This document shows, piece after piece, positions 25,709 to 34,812 of a stretch of 64,000 nt of DNA. How positions within the stretch are numbered: position 1 is the first letter of the stretch; every line of letters begins with the position of its first letter. The notes beneath the pieces are model-generated. The model ran no database searches, was not told where the DNA came from, and saw only the letters and a list, made by a program, of their open reading frames with translations. The translations under genes were made by a program, and so were the position numbers. This stretch comes from Streptomyces geranii. GTDB taxonomy: Bacteria > Actinomycetota > Actinomycetes > Streptomycetales > Streptomycetaceae. The DNA lies in NCBI RefSeq assembly GCF_002954775.1, contig NZ_KZ672952.1, positions 748,883-812,882 of the forward strand. Reading direction: 5' to 3'.

Positions 25709-27709
25709 ATGTCTTCCTACACCGAACGCCAGGGTGGCCTTGAGCGCCGAGACGGCGAGGAAATCCTGCGCATCGAGCCCTGGGGCCCGCACGCCGTGCG
25801 GGTCCGGGCCGCCGCCGCGACCGCGATCGACCCGGTACTGCCAGGTGCGCTCGACACCCCCGCGCCCGGCGCCGAGGCGACCGCGTCGGTCCTGCCCGAC
25901 GGCACCGCACAACTGGTCAACGGCCGCATCACCGCGCACGCCGACGCGCAGGGCCGGCTCCGTTTCACCGAAACCGCCACCGGCCGGGAGCTCCTGGCCG
26001 AGAAGAGCGGCTGTATGTGGGGCTTCGGTCCCCGCGTCCACCGTCCGCTGCCCGACGGCTCGCTCCACATCGAGCAGCACTTCGAGGCGTACGACGGTGA
26101 ACGCGTCCACGGCCTGGGGCAGCACCAGCACGGCAGTTTCGACCAGAAGGGCTACGTGGTCGACCTGATCCAGGGCAACACCATCGCCACCATTCCCTTC
26201 CTGCACTCCTCCCGTGGCTACGGCCTGCTGTGGAACAACCCGGCTCTCGGCCGCGTGGAACTGGCCGCCGACACCACCCGCTGGACCGCCGACCGCGGCC
26301 GGCAGATCGACTACTGGATCACAGCGGGCGATCCCGCCGAGATCCTGGCGTCGTACGCCGACGCCACCGGCCACCCGCCGCTGCTGCCGGAGTGGGCAAG
26401 CGGCTTCTGGCAGTCCAAGCTGCGCTACCGCACGCAGGACGAACTCCTCGCCGTGGCACGGGAGTACAAGGAGCGCGGGCTGCCGCTGTCCGTCATCGTC
26501 TGCGACTTCTTCCACTGGCCGAAGATGGGCGACTGGCGCTTCGAGGAGAGCGAGTGGCCCGACCCGGCCGCGATGACCAAGGAGCTGGAGTCGCAGGAGG
26601 TCAAGCTCGCCGTGTCCGTCTGGCCCACCGTCGAGGAGGGCAGCGAGAGTTACGACGAACTGCGCGCCGTCGACGGTCTCGTCGGGGACACCGACGGGGA
26701 CGGCGCACCGCTGACCAACGCCTGGCCCGCCCGGGGCCACGGCACCGACTACCAGCCGATGGCGTACTTCGACCCCACCGGCGCCGATGCCCGCCGCCTG
26801 CTGTGGCAGCGCCTCAACGACAACTACCGCGCCCAGGGCGTCACCGCCTTCTGGCTGGACTCCGCCGAGCCCGACATGCCGGCCGCGCTGTCCACCCGGG
26901 CCGTCTACACCGCGGGCCCCGGACCCCAGGTCACCAATCTCTACGGGATGTACGAGGCCCAGGCCGTCGCCGACGGCCTGCGCGAGGCGGGCGACGACCG
27001 TCCCCTGTCGCTGATCCGCTCGGCATGGGCGGGCAGTCAACGCTACGGCGCCGCCCTGTGGTCCGGCGACATCCCCAGCACCTTCGACTCCCTCTCCCGT
27101 CAGATCCGCGCCGGTCTCAACGTCGCCATGAGCGGTATCCCCTGGTGGAACACCGACATCGGCGGCTTCGGCGGGGGCGACCCCACCGACCCCGCCTTCC
27201 GGGAACTGCTGGTCCGCTGGTTCCAGTACGGCACCTTCAGCCCGATCATGCGCCTGCACGGCGACCGCGCCCCCAACCAGCCCTTCACCGCCGACTTCAC
27301 CGGCGGCCCCAACGAGGTCTGGTCCTACGGCGACGAGGCGTACCCGATCCTCACCGCCCACCTCCACCTCCGCGAACGCCTGCGCCCGTATCTCAGCGAA
27401 CTGTCCGAACAGGCGCACGTCACCGGCGCCCCGCCCATGCGCCCGCTCCTCTTCGGCTTCCCCGAGGACGAGCAGGCCTGGGAGGTGGACGACCAGTTCC
27501 TGCTGGGACCCGACATCCTCGTCGCCCCGGTCTACGAGGCGGGAGCCCGCACCCGCACGGTCCACCTGCCCGCCGGCACCCGCTGGCTCGACCCGGCCAC
27601 CGGGACGGTCCACGAAGGAGGACAGCGGATCGAGGCGGCCGCGCCTCTGGACCGAATCCCCGTCCTCGTCCGTGAGGGTGCCGCCGTCGCGTCGGTTCTC
27701 ACCGGCTGA
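25709..27709 (+). CDS. GH31 glycosidase (alpha-xylosidase/alpha-glucosidase type)
   Basis: A 666-residue GH31 enzyme. The nucleophile Asp lies in FWLDSAEPDM and the acid/base Asp in LWSGDIPSTF; GIPWWNTDIGGFGGG and MRLHGDR are further family blocks. The N-terminal beta-sandwich and C-terminal beta domains (FLLGPDILVAPVY, PAGTRWLDPATG) are complete. No signal peptide. It is coupled to the GH51 gene (8 bp gap) and probably trims alpha-linked side sugars from imported arabinose-containing oligosaccharides. Whether it prefers xylose, glucose or galactose cannot be told. Confidence 0.93.
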   Translation: MSSYTERQGGLERRDGEEILRIEPWGPHAVRVRAAAATAIDPVLPGALDTPAPGAEATASVLPDGTAQLVNGRITAHADAQGRLRFTETATGRELLAEKSGCMWGFGPRVHRPLPDGSLHIEQHFEAYDGERVHGLGQHQHGSFDQKGYVVDLIQGNTIATIPFLHSSRGYGLLWNNPALGRVELAADTTRWTADRGRQIDYWITAGDPAEILASYADATGHPPLLPEWASGFWQSKLRYRTQDELLAVAREYKERGLPLSVIVCDFFHWPKMGDWRFEESEWPDPAAMTKELESQEVKLAVSVWPTVEEGSESYDELRAVDGLVGDTDGDGAPLTNAWPARGHGTDYQPMAYFDPTGADARRLLWQRLNDNYRAQGVTAFWLDSAEPDMPAALSTRAVYTAGPGPQVTNLYGMYEAQAVADGLREAGDDRPLSLIRSAWAGSQRYGAALWSGDIPSTFDSLSRQIRAGLNVAMSGIPWWNTDIGGFGGGDPTDPAFRELLVRWFQYGTFSPIMRLHGDRAPNQPFTADFTGGPNEVWSYGDEAYPILTAHLHLRERLRPYLSELSEQAHVTGAPPMRPLLFGFPEDEQAWEVDDQFLLGPDILVAPVYEAGARTRTVHLPAGTRWLDPATGTVHEGGQRIEAAAPLDRIPVLVREGAAVASVLTG

Positions 27710-27740
27710 CGGGACCCCGCGCAAGTCCGGGCAGGCTCAA

Positions 27741-27789
27741 GGCCCCTGGCAGGAACGATCTCGCAGGAGGGAGTTCCGCCCCAGGGGCC
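27741..27789 (+). terminator. Terminator hairpin after the GH51/GH31 operon
   Basis: GGCCCCTGG (27741-27749) pairs with CCAGGGGCC (27781-27789), with an inner GGAAC/GTTCC stem. Confidence 0.65.
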
Positions 27790-27891
27790 CCACCTGTCCA
27801 CCATCGGCACCCGCACCGACCTGGCCGTTCACGAGGTAAATCTTCTGAGTAAACGCCCCACCAAAAACTCGCAAAGGGTGCACTTTACATA

Positions 27892-27941
27892 TTGACGGTT
27901 GATCTTTAGCTTCTTACCTTCCCTTTATGCGAACCGGTTCG
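27892..27941 (+). promoter_or_regulatory. Orphan promoter with a palindromic LacI-type operator
   Basis: TTGACG (27892-27897), a 17-base spacer and TACCTT (27915-27920) make a good sigma-70-type promoter. The perfect 12-bp palindrome CGAACCGGTTCG (27930-27941) covers the predicted transcript start. A second copy of part of it, ACCGGTTCG, is at 28002-28010. The palindrome differs from the arabinan-cluster operators. Confidence 0.55.
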
Positions 27942-28024
27942 ACTGCCCGGAGCGCGCCTCCCTTCCCCCCACTTCTCGTGACCGGTCGCCGGAGACAGTG
28001 CACCGGTTCGAGCAAGGAGTTGCC

Positions 28025-28087
28025 GTGAACCTCGGTGAGATCTTCTCCGAGCCGGTGTGTTGTGGAGCTCTGTGCCCTGCGCGCTGA
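28025..28087 (+). pseudogene. 20-codon open frame behind the orphan promoter, probable truncated sugar gene
   Basis: GTG at 28025 follows a strong AAGGAG five bases upstream, and the frame (VNLGEIFSEP...) ends with TGA after 20 codons. Promoter, operator and ribosome site look intact, but the product is too short for an enzyme. I take it as the 5' stump of a gene whose remainder was replaced by the following LuxR gene. A leader peptide is the alternative. Confidence 0.4.
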
Positions 28088-28189
28088 GGGGCGAGCGCCC
28101 CTGTCTGAAGAGACCCCGTGAGGATCCAGGGCGGGGTGGCCCGTTGACGAGGCCCTCGATGGTCAGATCCAGAACACCCCGGAAGTGAA

Positions 28190-30457
28190 GTGAACAACTC
28201 AATGATGGATGTGGGGAGTCTCCCTGTGCCCCTGACCACGTTCGTGGGCAGGGGCGGGGACCTCGCCGAGGTGTGCCGTCGTCTGGAGGTGACGCGGCTG
28301 CTGACGCTGACCGGTGTGGGAGGTGTGGGCAAGTCACGGCTGGCGGTGCAGGTGGCCACCTCATCCGTCACCACCTTCGCGGACGGGACGTGGGTGATAG
28401 ACCTGGCCGCGGTGAGGGAGCCGTCGGTGGTGGCTGGGACGGTCGCCTCCACCCTGGGGGTGCCGGACGTCGGCGCACAGCCTGTCGTTGATCAACTCGG
28501 CGGATATCTTGCCTGGCGGCGGGCGCTGATCGTGCTGGACAACTGCGAGCACATCGTCGACGCCTGCGCCGAGTTGGTCCAGCAGCTGCTGTCGGCCGCT
28601 CCGGGCCTGTGCGTCATGACGACGAGCCGCCAATCGCTGGGCCTCATCGGCGAGCATGTCCACATCGTGTCGTCCCTGCCCCCGGACGAGGCCGTCGAGC
28701 TTCTGCGGGTTCGCGCTGCCGCCGTCCGGTCCGAGTCCCGGGTCACCGACGTGAACCGGGACCATGCCGTCCGGCTGTGCGCGGAGCTGGAAGGGTTGCC
28801 GCTGGCGATCGAACTTGCGGCGTCGCGGCTGCGTACGCTCACCGTCGATCAGGTGGCGGACCGGCTGGAGGACCGCTTCGCACTGCTGACCGGCGGTAGC
28901 CGGACCGCGTCTCCGCGGCAGCGGACCCTACGCGCGACGGTGGAATGGAGCTACGGACTGTGTTCCCCGGCCGAACGGTTGCTGTGGCACCGACTGTCCG
29001 TCTTCGCCGGGAGTTTCGCCCTGGAGGCAGCCGAGGGTGTATGCGCGGGCGAAAGCATCCAGGCGCACCAGGTTCTGGATCTCCTGGGCGGGCTCATCAC
29101 CCAGTCCGTCGTGCTGACCACCGAAGCCGAGGGCCTGCCCCGCTACCACATGCTGAAGACCATCCGCGAGTACGGCCGCGAACGCCTCACCGAGTCAGGA
29201 GAGGAGGAATGCCTTCGGCTGCGACACCGCGACTTCCATCTGGCCCTCGCCGAGCAGATCGCCGACGGCTGGCACGGGCCGGGTCAGGAGCTTGCCCTGG
29301 CCAGGATGCGTGCCGATCACCCCGATCTACTGGCTGCCTTGGACTGTCCCGGCGACCCTCAGGTCACACTGGCCCTGGCTGCGGCGCTGCGCTACCACTG
29401 GTGCGTAGGCGGCTTTCTCGGTGAGGGGCGCCGTAGGCTCGAAGGGGCGATCGAGGTCGCCCCGGAGCCCACCCCGGCCAGAGTCGAGGCGCTCCTGGCG
29501 GCCGGCTGGGTGGCACTGCTGCACGGCGACCACGCGGCGGCCGACCAGTGGCTGGATGAAGCCGCTGAGTTGGGCAGGCAGTTGGACGACCCGGCGGTAC
29601 GCGCACGTGCTCAGCACCTCCGCGGCATCCTGGCGGCGGTGTTCCGGGAGCAACCGCATGAAGCCGTGTCCATGCTGGAGGATGCGGTGGCCGCCTACAC
29701 GGCTCTGGGCAAGGAAGCCGAGACGGCCCTCCCTCTGTTTCAGCTTGGCCTCACCCAGCTCGGTCTCAGGGATCCGCAGGCGACCGGGACCTGCGGGCTG
29801 GCACTCGCCGCAGCGGAGGCGCACGGTGACCGGTGGGGCCACGCGCACGCACTGTGGGCCCTGGGCCTTGACGCCTTCTCTCGCGGTGAGCCGGAGAAGG
29901 CCATGGAGTCGACCCGCGCCGCGCTGAAGATCGAGCAGGGTTTCACCGACTACGTCGGGGCCGTACTGATGGTGGAGGACCTTGCCTGGATGTCCGCCTC
30001 ATGCGGCTACCACCAGCAGGCGGCACGGCAGCTCGGCGCCGCAGGTGCCCTGTGGCGAGACATCGGGATCGCTCCTTCCGCCTTTCCGTTGTTGGCCGAG
30101 CGCCATGCCCAGTGCGAGGAAGACGTCGTACAGGCTTTGGGGTCGGCCGGGTACGAGAAGGCGTTCGCGGAGGGCGGCGTGGCCGACAGCCGCGCCCGGG
30201 CCATCGCGGTCGCCTTGGAGTCGGGCATCGAACCGGTCACCCCGGTCGCTGTCCCAAGCCCACTCACACCCCGGGAGCGGGAGATCGCCCCGCTGGTGGC
30301 CGGGGGCATGAGCAACAAGCAGATCGCCGCCGAACTGATGGTCTCCCCCCGCACCGTCGACCGCCACATAGACAACATCCGCACCAAGCTCGGCTTCAGC
30401 CGCCGCACGCAGATCGCAGCCTGGTGGACGGCCCACCATCTACCGGTGGTTCGTTGA
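28190..30457 (+). CDS. LuxR-family regulator with NB-ARC-type ATPase (LAL-like), rightward copy
   Basis: A 755-residue regulator. The N-terminal ATPase begins TFVGRGGDL, with Walker A GVGGVGKSR and Walker B LIVLDNCEH, then the conserved TTSRQSLG and GLPLAIELAASRLRTL blocks. A helical TPR-like region spans about 390-670. The C-terminal LuxR helix-turn-helix reads LTPREREIAPLVAGGMSNKQ and VSPRTVDRHIDNIRTKL. GTG at 28190 is given; in-frame ATG codons at 28202 and 28205 are alternatives. It is a paralogue of the convergent gene ending at 30661, matching along its whole length. Target genes are unknown. Confidence 0.9.
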   Translation: MNNSMMDVGSLPVPLTTFVGRGGDLAEVCRRLEVTRLLTLTGVGGVGKSRLAVQVATSSVTTFADGTWVIDLAAVREPSVVAGTVASTLGVPDVGAQPVVDQLGGYLAWRRALIVLDNCEHIVDACAELVQQLLSAAPGLCVMTTSRQSLGLIGEHVHIVSSLPPDEAVELLRVRAAAVRSESRVTDVNRDHAVRLCAELEGLPLAIELAASRLRTLTVDQVADRLEDRFALLTGGSRTASPRQRTLRATVEWSYGLCSPAERLLWHRLSVFAGSFALEAAEGVCAGESIQAHQVLDLLGGLITQSVVLTTEAEGLPRYHMLKTIREYGRERLTESGEEECLRLRHRDFHLALAEQIADGWHGPGQELALARMRADHPDLLAALDCPGDPQVTLALAAALRYHWCVGGFLGEGRRRLEGAIEVAPEPTPARVEALLAAGWVALLHGDHAAADQWLDEAAELGRQLDDPAVRARAQHLRGILAAVFREQPHEAVSMLEDAVAAYTALGKEAETALPLFQLGLTQLGLRDPQATGTCGLALAAAEAHGDRWGHAHALWALGLDAFSRGEPEKAMESTRAALKIEQGFTDYVGAVLMVEDLAWMSASCGYHQQAARQLGAAGALWRDIGIAPSAFPLLAERHAQCEEDVVQALGSAGYEKAFAEGGVADSRARAIAVALESGIEPVTPVAVPSPLTPREREIAPLVAGGMSNKQIAAELMVSPRTVDRHIDNIRTKLGFSRRTQIAAWWTAHHLPVVR

Positions 30458-30660
30458 ATCCGGCGGTAGAGATCTGAGCTCGACGTTTATGGTCCGTAGT
30501 CGCACAAAACCTCGAACTTACCGTCGTTTTCGGCTGACTGCCGGACGTGAGAGCGGCCTCCGCCTGATCCTGTACTCCGTCGCAGAGGCACTTGACCAGC
30601 ACGAAGGCCGTAGCCATGAGTCTGCGAGCTGAAGATCGTCGCCGACTTCGGCGAGGAGAC
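30458..30660. other. Convergent spacer between the two LuxR paralogues
   Basis: No gene. A short plus-strand stretch (about 30626-30676) reads ELKIVADFGEETYTLG and stops, which looks like the end of a former gene. It overlaps the 3' end of the leftward paralogue. Confidence 0.3.
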
Positions 30661-33033
30661 CTACACCCTCGGCTGATCTGATCGGCAAGGGTCGCCAAGA
30701 CCCTCGAAGGACTCAAGCAGATCGGTCGTGATCCGGTCGAAGGGCGCCGTAGCGGGTTGGTTCTCCACCCACCAGGCCGCGATCTGGGTCCGGCGGAAGG
30801 AGCTGAGCTTGGCGCGGATGTTCTCCATGTGACGGTCGACTGTGCGCGGGGACAGGAACAGCCTCGTGGCGATCTGCTTGTTGCTCAATCCCTGCGCCAC
30901 CAGCTCGACGACCTCCTGTTCCCGGAGGCTGAGCGGGTTCCGGTCCACGGAAGTGTCAGTCGCCGCACGGACAACGACGATGTCGAGAGCGAGCGCGATG
31001 GCCTCGGCTCGGTTCTTGGCCGCTCTGCCCGCGGCGAACGCCTCCTCGTACACGCCCCGACCCACAGCCCGTACGATCTCTTCCTCACAGCGGGTATGGC
31101 GCTCCACCAAGTGCGGGAAGGCCGAGAGGGTGGCGCCGATCTCCCGCCACACGGCATCTGCGGCGCCCAACTGGCGGGCCGCCCGCTCGTGGTCACGGCA
31201 GGCGGACGTCAGAACGGCGAGATCCTCCAACATGAACGCGGCCCCCATGTAGTCCGCGAAGTCCTGCTGGATCTCCAGCGCGCTGCGCAGATACTCCATG
31301 GCTTCACACGGTTCGGCGCGTAGAGCCGCAGCGTTGCTCATGGCCCAGAGCGCGTGCGCGCGACCCCACTGGTCGCCGTAACGCTCGGCCACGGCCAGTG
31401 CCCGCTCGGCGGTCCCGGTCCCACGCGGATCACCGCACACGAGCTGTACGAAGCTCAACTGGAACAGCGGCATGGCGTTCTGGGACTCCTGCCCCAGCCC
31501 GGTGTTGTCGGCCACCACCTGTTCCAGCAGCGCCATGGCCTGCTTCGGCTCCTTCTGGAACGTCCAGGCCAGCGCCCCCCGCATGTGCAGGACGTTCGGG
31601 CGCACCGTCGGGTCGCCCAGCACGGCACCCAGGTCCTCGGCTTCGTCCAGGCATCGGTGGGCCGCCACGGGGTCGCCGAGCAACAGCATCGTCCAGGCCA
31701 CGGCCAGCAGCGCCTGCGCGCGCGCCGGGGTGGGCTCGGGTGCCGCGGCGAGGGCCGCGTCGAGCCGGTGGCGCCCCTCCCGGAGGAAGCCGCCGAGGCA
31801 CCAGTGGTAGGAGAGCGCTCCGGCGAGAACCAGTGTCGCCTGCGCGTCCCCGGGGCAGTCCAGGGCCGCCATCAGGTCGGTGTGATCCGCGCGCAGCCGC
31901 GCCAGGGCCTGCTGTTGGCCCGGCCCGTACCAGTGGTCGGCGACGTGTTCGGCGATGGCGATGTGGAAGTCGCGGTGACGCAGTCGCAGAGTTTCCTCCG
32001 CACCGGACGCGACGAGCCGCTCCCTGCCGTACTGGCGGATGGTCTCCAGCATCCGGTAACGCGGGAATCCTTCCGCCTCGGTGGTCAGCAGGACGGACTG
32101 GTTGATGAGTCCGCTCAGCAGGTCGAGAACGTCGCAGGCCTCCAGACCGTCGCCCGAACAGACGCCCTCGGCCGCCTCCAGGGAGAAGGACTCCGGGAAG
32201 ACCGACAACCGGGCCCACAGCAGACGCTCCTCCGGCGAGCACAGCTCGTAGCTCCACTCGACCGTCGCGCGCAGGGTGCGGTGCCGGGGAAGCGCGGTCC
32301 TGCTGCCGCCGGTCAGCAGCGCGAAGCGGTTGGTGAGCCGGTCCGACAACTGTTCCACGGTGAGGGTCCGCAGCCTCGACGCGGCGAGCTCGATCGCCAG
32401 CGGTATCCCGTCCAGGTCGGCGCAGAGCCGCGTGACCGCACCGTCCCCGACCTGCGACAGTCGGAACTCCGGTCGCACGGCCGCGGTCCTGACCCCGAGC
32501 AACTCGACTGCCTCGTCCAGCCTCAGGGGTGGGACGGAGTAAAGGTGTTCGCCGCCGATGCCGAGCGCCTGCCGACTGGTCGTCAGCACACGGAGCTGCC
32601 CGGCCGCGGAAAGGAGTGCCTCGGTCAACTCGCCACACGCGTGCACGTGTTCCTCGCAGTTGTCGAGAACGATCAGTGCCCGGTGCCCGGCCAGACGTGC
32701 CGTCATCTGCTCCAGGACCGGCCGGGTTCCCAGGTCCGGCACCCCGAGCGCCATCGCCACGGCGGTGGCCACGGTCCTCGTCCCCGCGTCCTCCACCGGG
32801 GGTACACGTGCCGCCGCCAGATCAACCAGCCACACGCCGTCCGGGAACACCTCCCTCAAAGAGGAGGCCACCACGAGCGCCAGCCGCGTCTTGCCGATAC
32901 CGCCCACTCCGGTGAGTGTCACCAGCCGCTGGGTCTCCAGGAGCCGGCGGACGTCGTCAACCTCGGACCGACGGCCGACGAACTCCGTGAAAGCCTCGGG
33001 GAGGTTTCCCGCCCGCAGGACTCCGACAGCCAT
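30661..33033 (-). CDS. LuxR-family regulator with NB-ARC-type ATPase (LAL-like), leftward copy
   Basis: A 790-residue paralogue of the rightward neighbour: Walker A GVGGIGKTRL, Walker B LIVLDNCEE, TTSRQALGIGGEHL, GIPLAIELAASRLRTL, a helical repeat region, and the C-terminal helix-turn-helix LSLREQEVVELVAQGLSNKQ, LSPRTVDRHMENIRAKL. The two share blocks such as ATVEWSYELCSPEERLLW and TEAEGFPRYRMLETIRQYGR nearly word for word. It carries ~25 extra C-terminal residues after AAWW. AAGGAG precedes the ATG at 33033. Position facing its paralogue suggests an inverted duplication. Regulon unknown. Confidence 0.9.
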   Translation of the reverse strand: MAVGVLRAGNLPEAFTEFVGRRSEVDDVRRLLETQRLVTLTGVGGIGKTRLALVVASSLREVFPDGVWLVDLAAARVPPVEDAGTRTVATAVAMALGVPDLGTRPVLEQMTARLAGHRALIVLDNCEEHVHACGELTEALLSAAGQLRVLTTSRQALGIGGEHLYSVPPLRLDEAVELLGVRTAAVRPEFRLSQVGDGAVTRLCADLDGIPLAIELAASRLRTLTVEQLSDRLTNRFALLTGGSRTALPRHRTLRATVEWSYELCSPEERLLWARLSVFPESFSLEAAEGVCSGDGLEACDVLDLLSGLINQSVLLTTEAEGFPRYRMLETIRQYGRERLVASGAEETLRLRHRDFHIAIAEHVADHWYGPGQQQALARLRADHTDLMAALDCPGDAQATLVLAGALSYHWCLGGFLREGRHRLDAALAAAPEPTPARAQALLAVAWTMLLLGDPVAAHRCLDEAEDLGAVLGDPTVRPNVLHMRGALAWTFQKEPKQAMALLEQVVADNTGLGQESQNAMPLFQLSFVQLVCGDPRGTGTAERALAVAERYGDQWGRAHALWAMSNAAALRAEPCEAMEYLRSALEIQQDFADYMGAAFMLEDLAVLTSACRDHERAARQLGAADAVWREIGATLSAFPHLVERHTRCEEEIVRAVGRGVYEEAFAAGRAAKNRAEAIALALDIVVVRAATDTSVDRNPLSLREQEVVELVAQGLSNKQIATRLFLSPRTVDRHMENIRAKLSSFRRTQIAAWWVENQPATAPFDRITTDLLESFEGLGDPCRSDQPRV

Positions 33034-33579
33034 GTCCTTCTCCTTTCCGGCGGTCCCGGAAGGGCGCCGGCAAGCTCTCCATGCGTCGCGGCCGGGGGAA
33101 GCGGATCTCTCACGTGTCTGGGTGGGGGTGACAACCAGTGACGTGTCCGTGCCGCTAGCTTCGCTCCTCGAACACGGCTTGCCCCCTTGCGCAGCCGCGA
33201 CTTCAAGAATCGAACAATATCAGCGGGTGTAGGTGAAAACCCATAGGTAGCGGGCTACTGACGCCTATCTCATCTGATGCACCAGTGACGGATGGTTCGT
33301 CGGACTCGGGCGCGTAGCGGATCGCGCCGACGTTGATGGACGTATGCGTGTGGCGGGCGAGGAGACCACCTCGCGCTCGCACGGACCTGGGCCCGCGCAT
33401 GACGGATGCCCGGCTGCGCTGTGCACAGCCGGGCATCCGTCACTCGAAACGCTCGCCCCTGCCGACCCCTGTCATCCCTGCCACCGCGGGCTTCGCGACA
33501 GGGTTCGGCGCTCGTCGGCCGGGGTGCAGGTCACCACCAGCCTGCCTTCACCGCACCGTCGGGCGAGGCCCTGACGGCC
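33034..33579. other. Gene-free stretch containing a strong hairpin
   Basis: About 545 bp. The right part holds the terminator of the prodomain-like gene (33400-33442). The left part, next to the LuxR gene start, should contain its promoter, but no clear box pair is seen. No coding capacity recognised. Confidence 0.4.
33400..33442 (-). terminator. Perfect 17-bp hairpin, terminator for the prodomain-like gene
   Basis: TGACGGATGCCCGGCTG (33400-33416) pairs perfectly with 33426-33442 around a 9-base loop. It lies 138 bp beyond the stop of the leftward gene. Confidence 0.65.
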
Positions 33580-34812
33580 TTACTTCGAATTCGGCAGCGG
33601 GATGACGAACTTCGTGCCCGCCTTGTGGGCCGTGGTGGTCTTCTTTGTGACCTTTTTCGCGGCCTTCTTCGTGACCTTCTTCGAAGTCTTCTTGGCCGCA
33701 GTCTTCTTGGCGGCATTCTTCTTTGCCGCCTTCGCCTTCTTGGCCGCCTTCTCCTTCGCGGCCTTTTCCTTGGCTGCCTTTTCCTTGGCTGCCTTTTCCT
33801 TGGCTGCCTTCTTCTTCGCGGCCCGCTCCTTGGCGGCCTTCTTCTTCGCCGCCCGCTCCTTGGCCGCCTTCTCCTTCGCGGTCTCCTTCTTCGCGTGGTC
33901 CTTCACGACACCGGAGGACGCGGCGACATCGCCCGCGATGAAATTGATCTTGCTGTCGTAGGTGGCGACCAGGGAGTCGGTGACCGATGACGGTGCCGAG
34001 GTGGTCACGTCCACCGCGTCCGTGTACGGGTTGTAGACCGCGCTGGCGCCGTAACCGGCGTCCTGTATCTGCGTCATCGCGTCGCTCTCGATCGACGAGA
34101 CCTCGTCGTTGCTGGCGAACTGACTGTACTCACCGGTGAGTACGATGCTGGAGTCGGAGAAGCCGGTGAATCCGTCCGGATAGGTCCAGGTATCGGGGAC
34201 GCTCCCGCCCGTGAACACCAGGGTGACCTCGCCGTTGTCGTCGACGTACTCGGTGAGGGCGTTGTTGAGATCGCCGATCTCCGTGATCAGCGCCCAGTCC
34301 TCCTCACTGATCCCCGGGTCGCCGGCCACGATGTTGATCTTGCTGTCGTAGGTCGAGACCAGCGAGTCGGTGACCGATGCCGGCGCCTTGGTGACGACGT
34401 CCACCACGTCCGTGTCCGCGTTGTACTCGGCGATGGCGTTGTAGCCGCCGGCCTTGATCTGGTCGATCGCGTCATTCTTGATCGACAAGACCTCGTCGTT
34501 GGTGGCGAACTGGCTGTACTCGCCGGTCAGCACGATGTCGGAGTTGGAGAAGCCGGTGAATCCGTCCGGGTAGACCCAGGTATCGGGGACGTTTCCACCC
34601 GTGAACACCAGGGTGACCTCGCCGTTGTCGTCGACGTATTCCAGAAGGGCGTTGTTGAGTTCGCCGATCTCCGTGACGAGCTGCCAGTCGTCCTCGCTGA
34701 TGCCCGCGTCGGAGGGGGCGATCTGCGCGTATGACGGGGCGGCGGCGCCCAGCATGAGCGAGGCGGACAGGATGGCGCCCAGGAGGAGCTGTCGGGGCAT
34801 TCTTCTTCGCAT
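33580..34812 (-). CDS. Secreted protein with two prodomain-like repeats and a Lys/Ala-rich tail
   Basis: A 410-residue exported protein of no named family. The signal peptide ends at about PSYA-Q (29-30). Two tandem modules of exactly 130 residues follow (37-166 and 167-296), sharing blocks such as DDNGEVTLVFTGG, YPDGFTGFS and VLTGEYSQFA. Residues 307-397 are a highly basic KEKAAKEKAAK-type tail resembling histone H1; the protein ends KFVIPLPNSK. Each module resembles the propeptide of the neighbouring trypsin-like protease, sharing an early Trp, DDNG, and T-x-AP-x-S-x5-L-x3-Y-x4-I-x-I. The ATG at 34812 is preceded by AGGTAGGGA; an upstream ATG at 34869 is less likely. A protease inhibitor or chaperone tethered by its tail is an inference. 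Confidence 0.85.
   Translation of the reverse strand: MRRRMPRQLLLGAILSASLMLGAAAPSYAQIAPSDAGISEDDWQLVTEIGELNNALLEYVDDNGEVTLVFTGGNVPDTWVYPDGFTGFSNSDIVLTGEYSQFATNDEVLSIKNDAIDQIKAGGYNAIAEYNADTDVVDVVTKAPASVTDSLVSTYDSKINIVAGDPGISEEDWALITEIGDLNNALTEYVDDNGEVTLVFTGGSVPDTWTYPDGFTGFSDSSIVLTGEYSQFASNDEVSSIESDAMTQIQDAGYGASAVYNPYTDAVDVTTSAPSSVTDSLVATYDSKINFIAGDVAASSGVVKDHAKKETAKEKAAKERAAKKKAAKERAAKKKAAKEKAAKEKAAKEKAAKEKAAKKAKAAKKNAAKKTAAKKTSKKVTKKAAKKVTKKTTTAHKAGTKFVIPLPNSK
33622..33894 (-). repeat. Lys/Ala-coding tandem repeats
   Basis: Short direct repeats, mostly 15-base units encoding KEKAA or KERAAKKKAA, make up the C-terminal tail of the prodomain-like protein. Unit number is likely to vary between strains. 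Confidence 0.8.
33925..34704 (-). repeat. Two 390-bp in-frame tandem repeats
   Basis: Copy 1 is 34704-34315 and copy 2 is 34314-33925 in the reading direction. They encode the paired 130-residue modules without a linker, a clean internal duplication. Confidence 0.85.

Noticed and set aside
25298..27724. An 808-codon minus-strand open frame
   Set aside because: Antisense shadow across the GH51 and GH31 genes, without motifs or ribosome site.
33622..33894. Short regular repeats that might suggest a CRISPR array
   Set aside because: The 15-base units are in frame, contiguous without spacers and encode the KEKAA-type tail of the prodomain-like protein.
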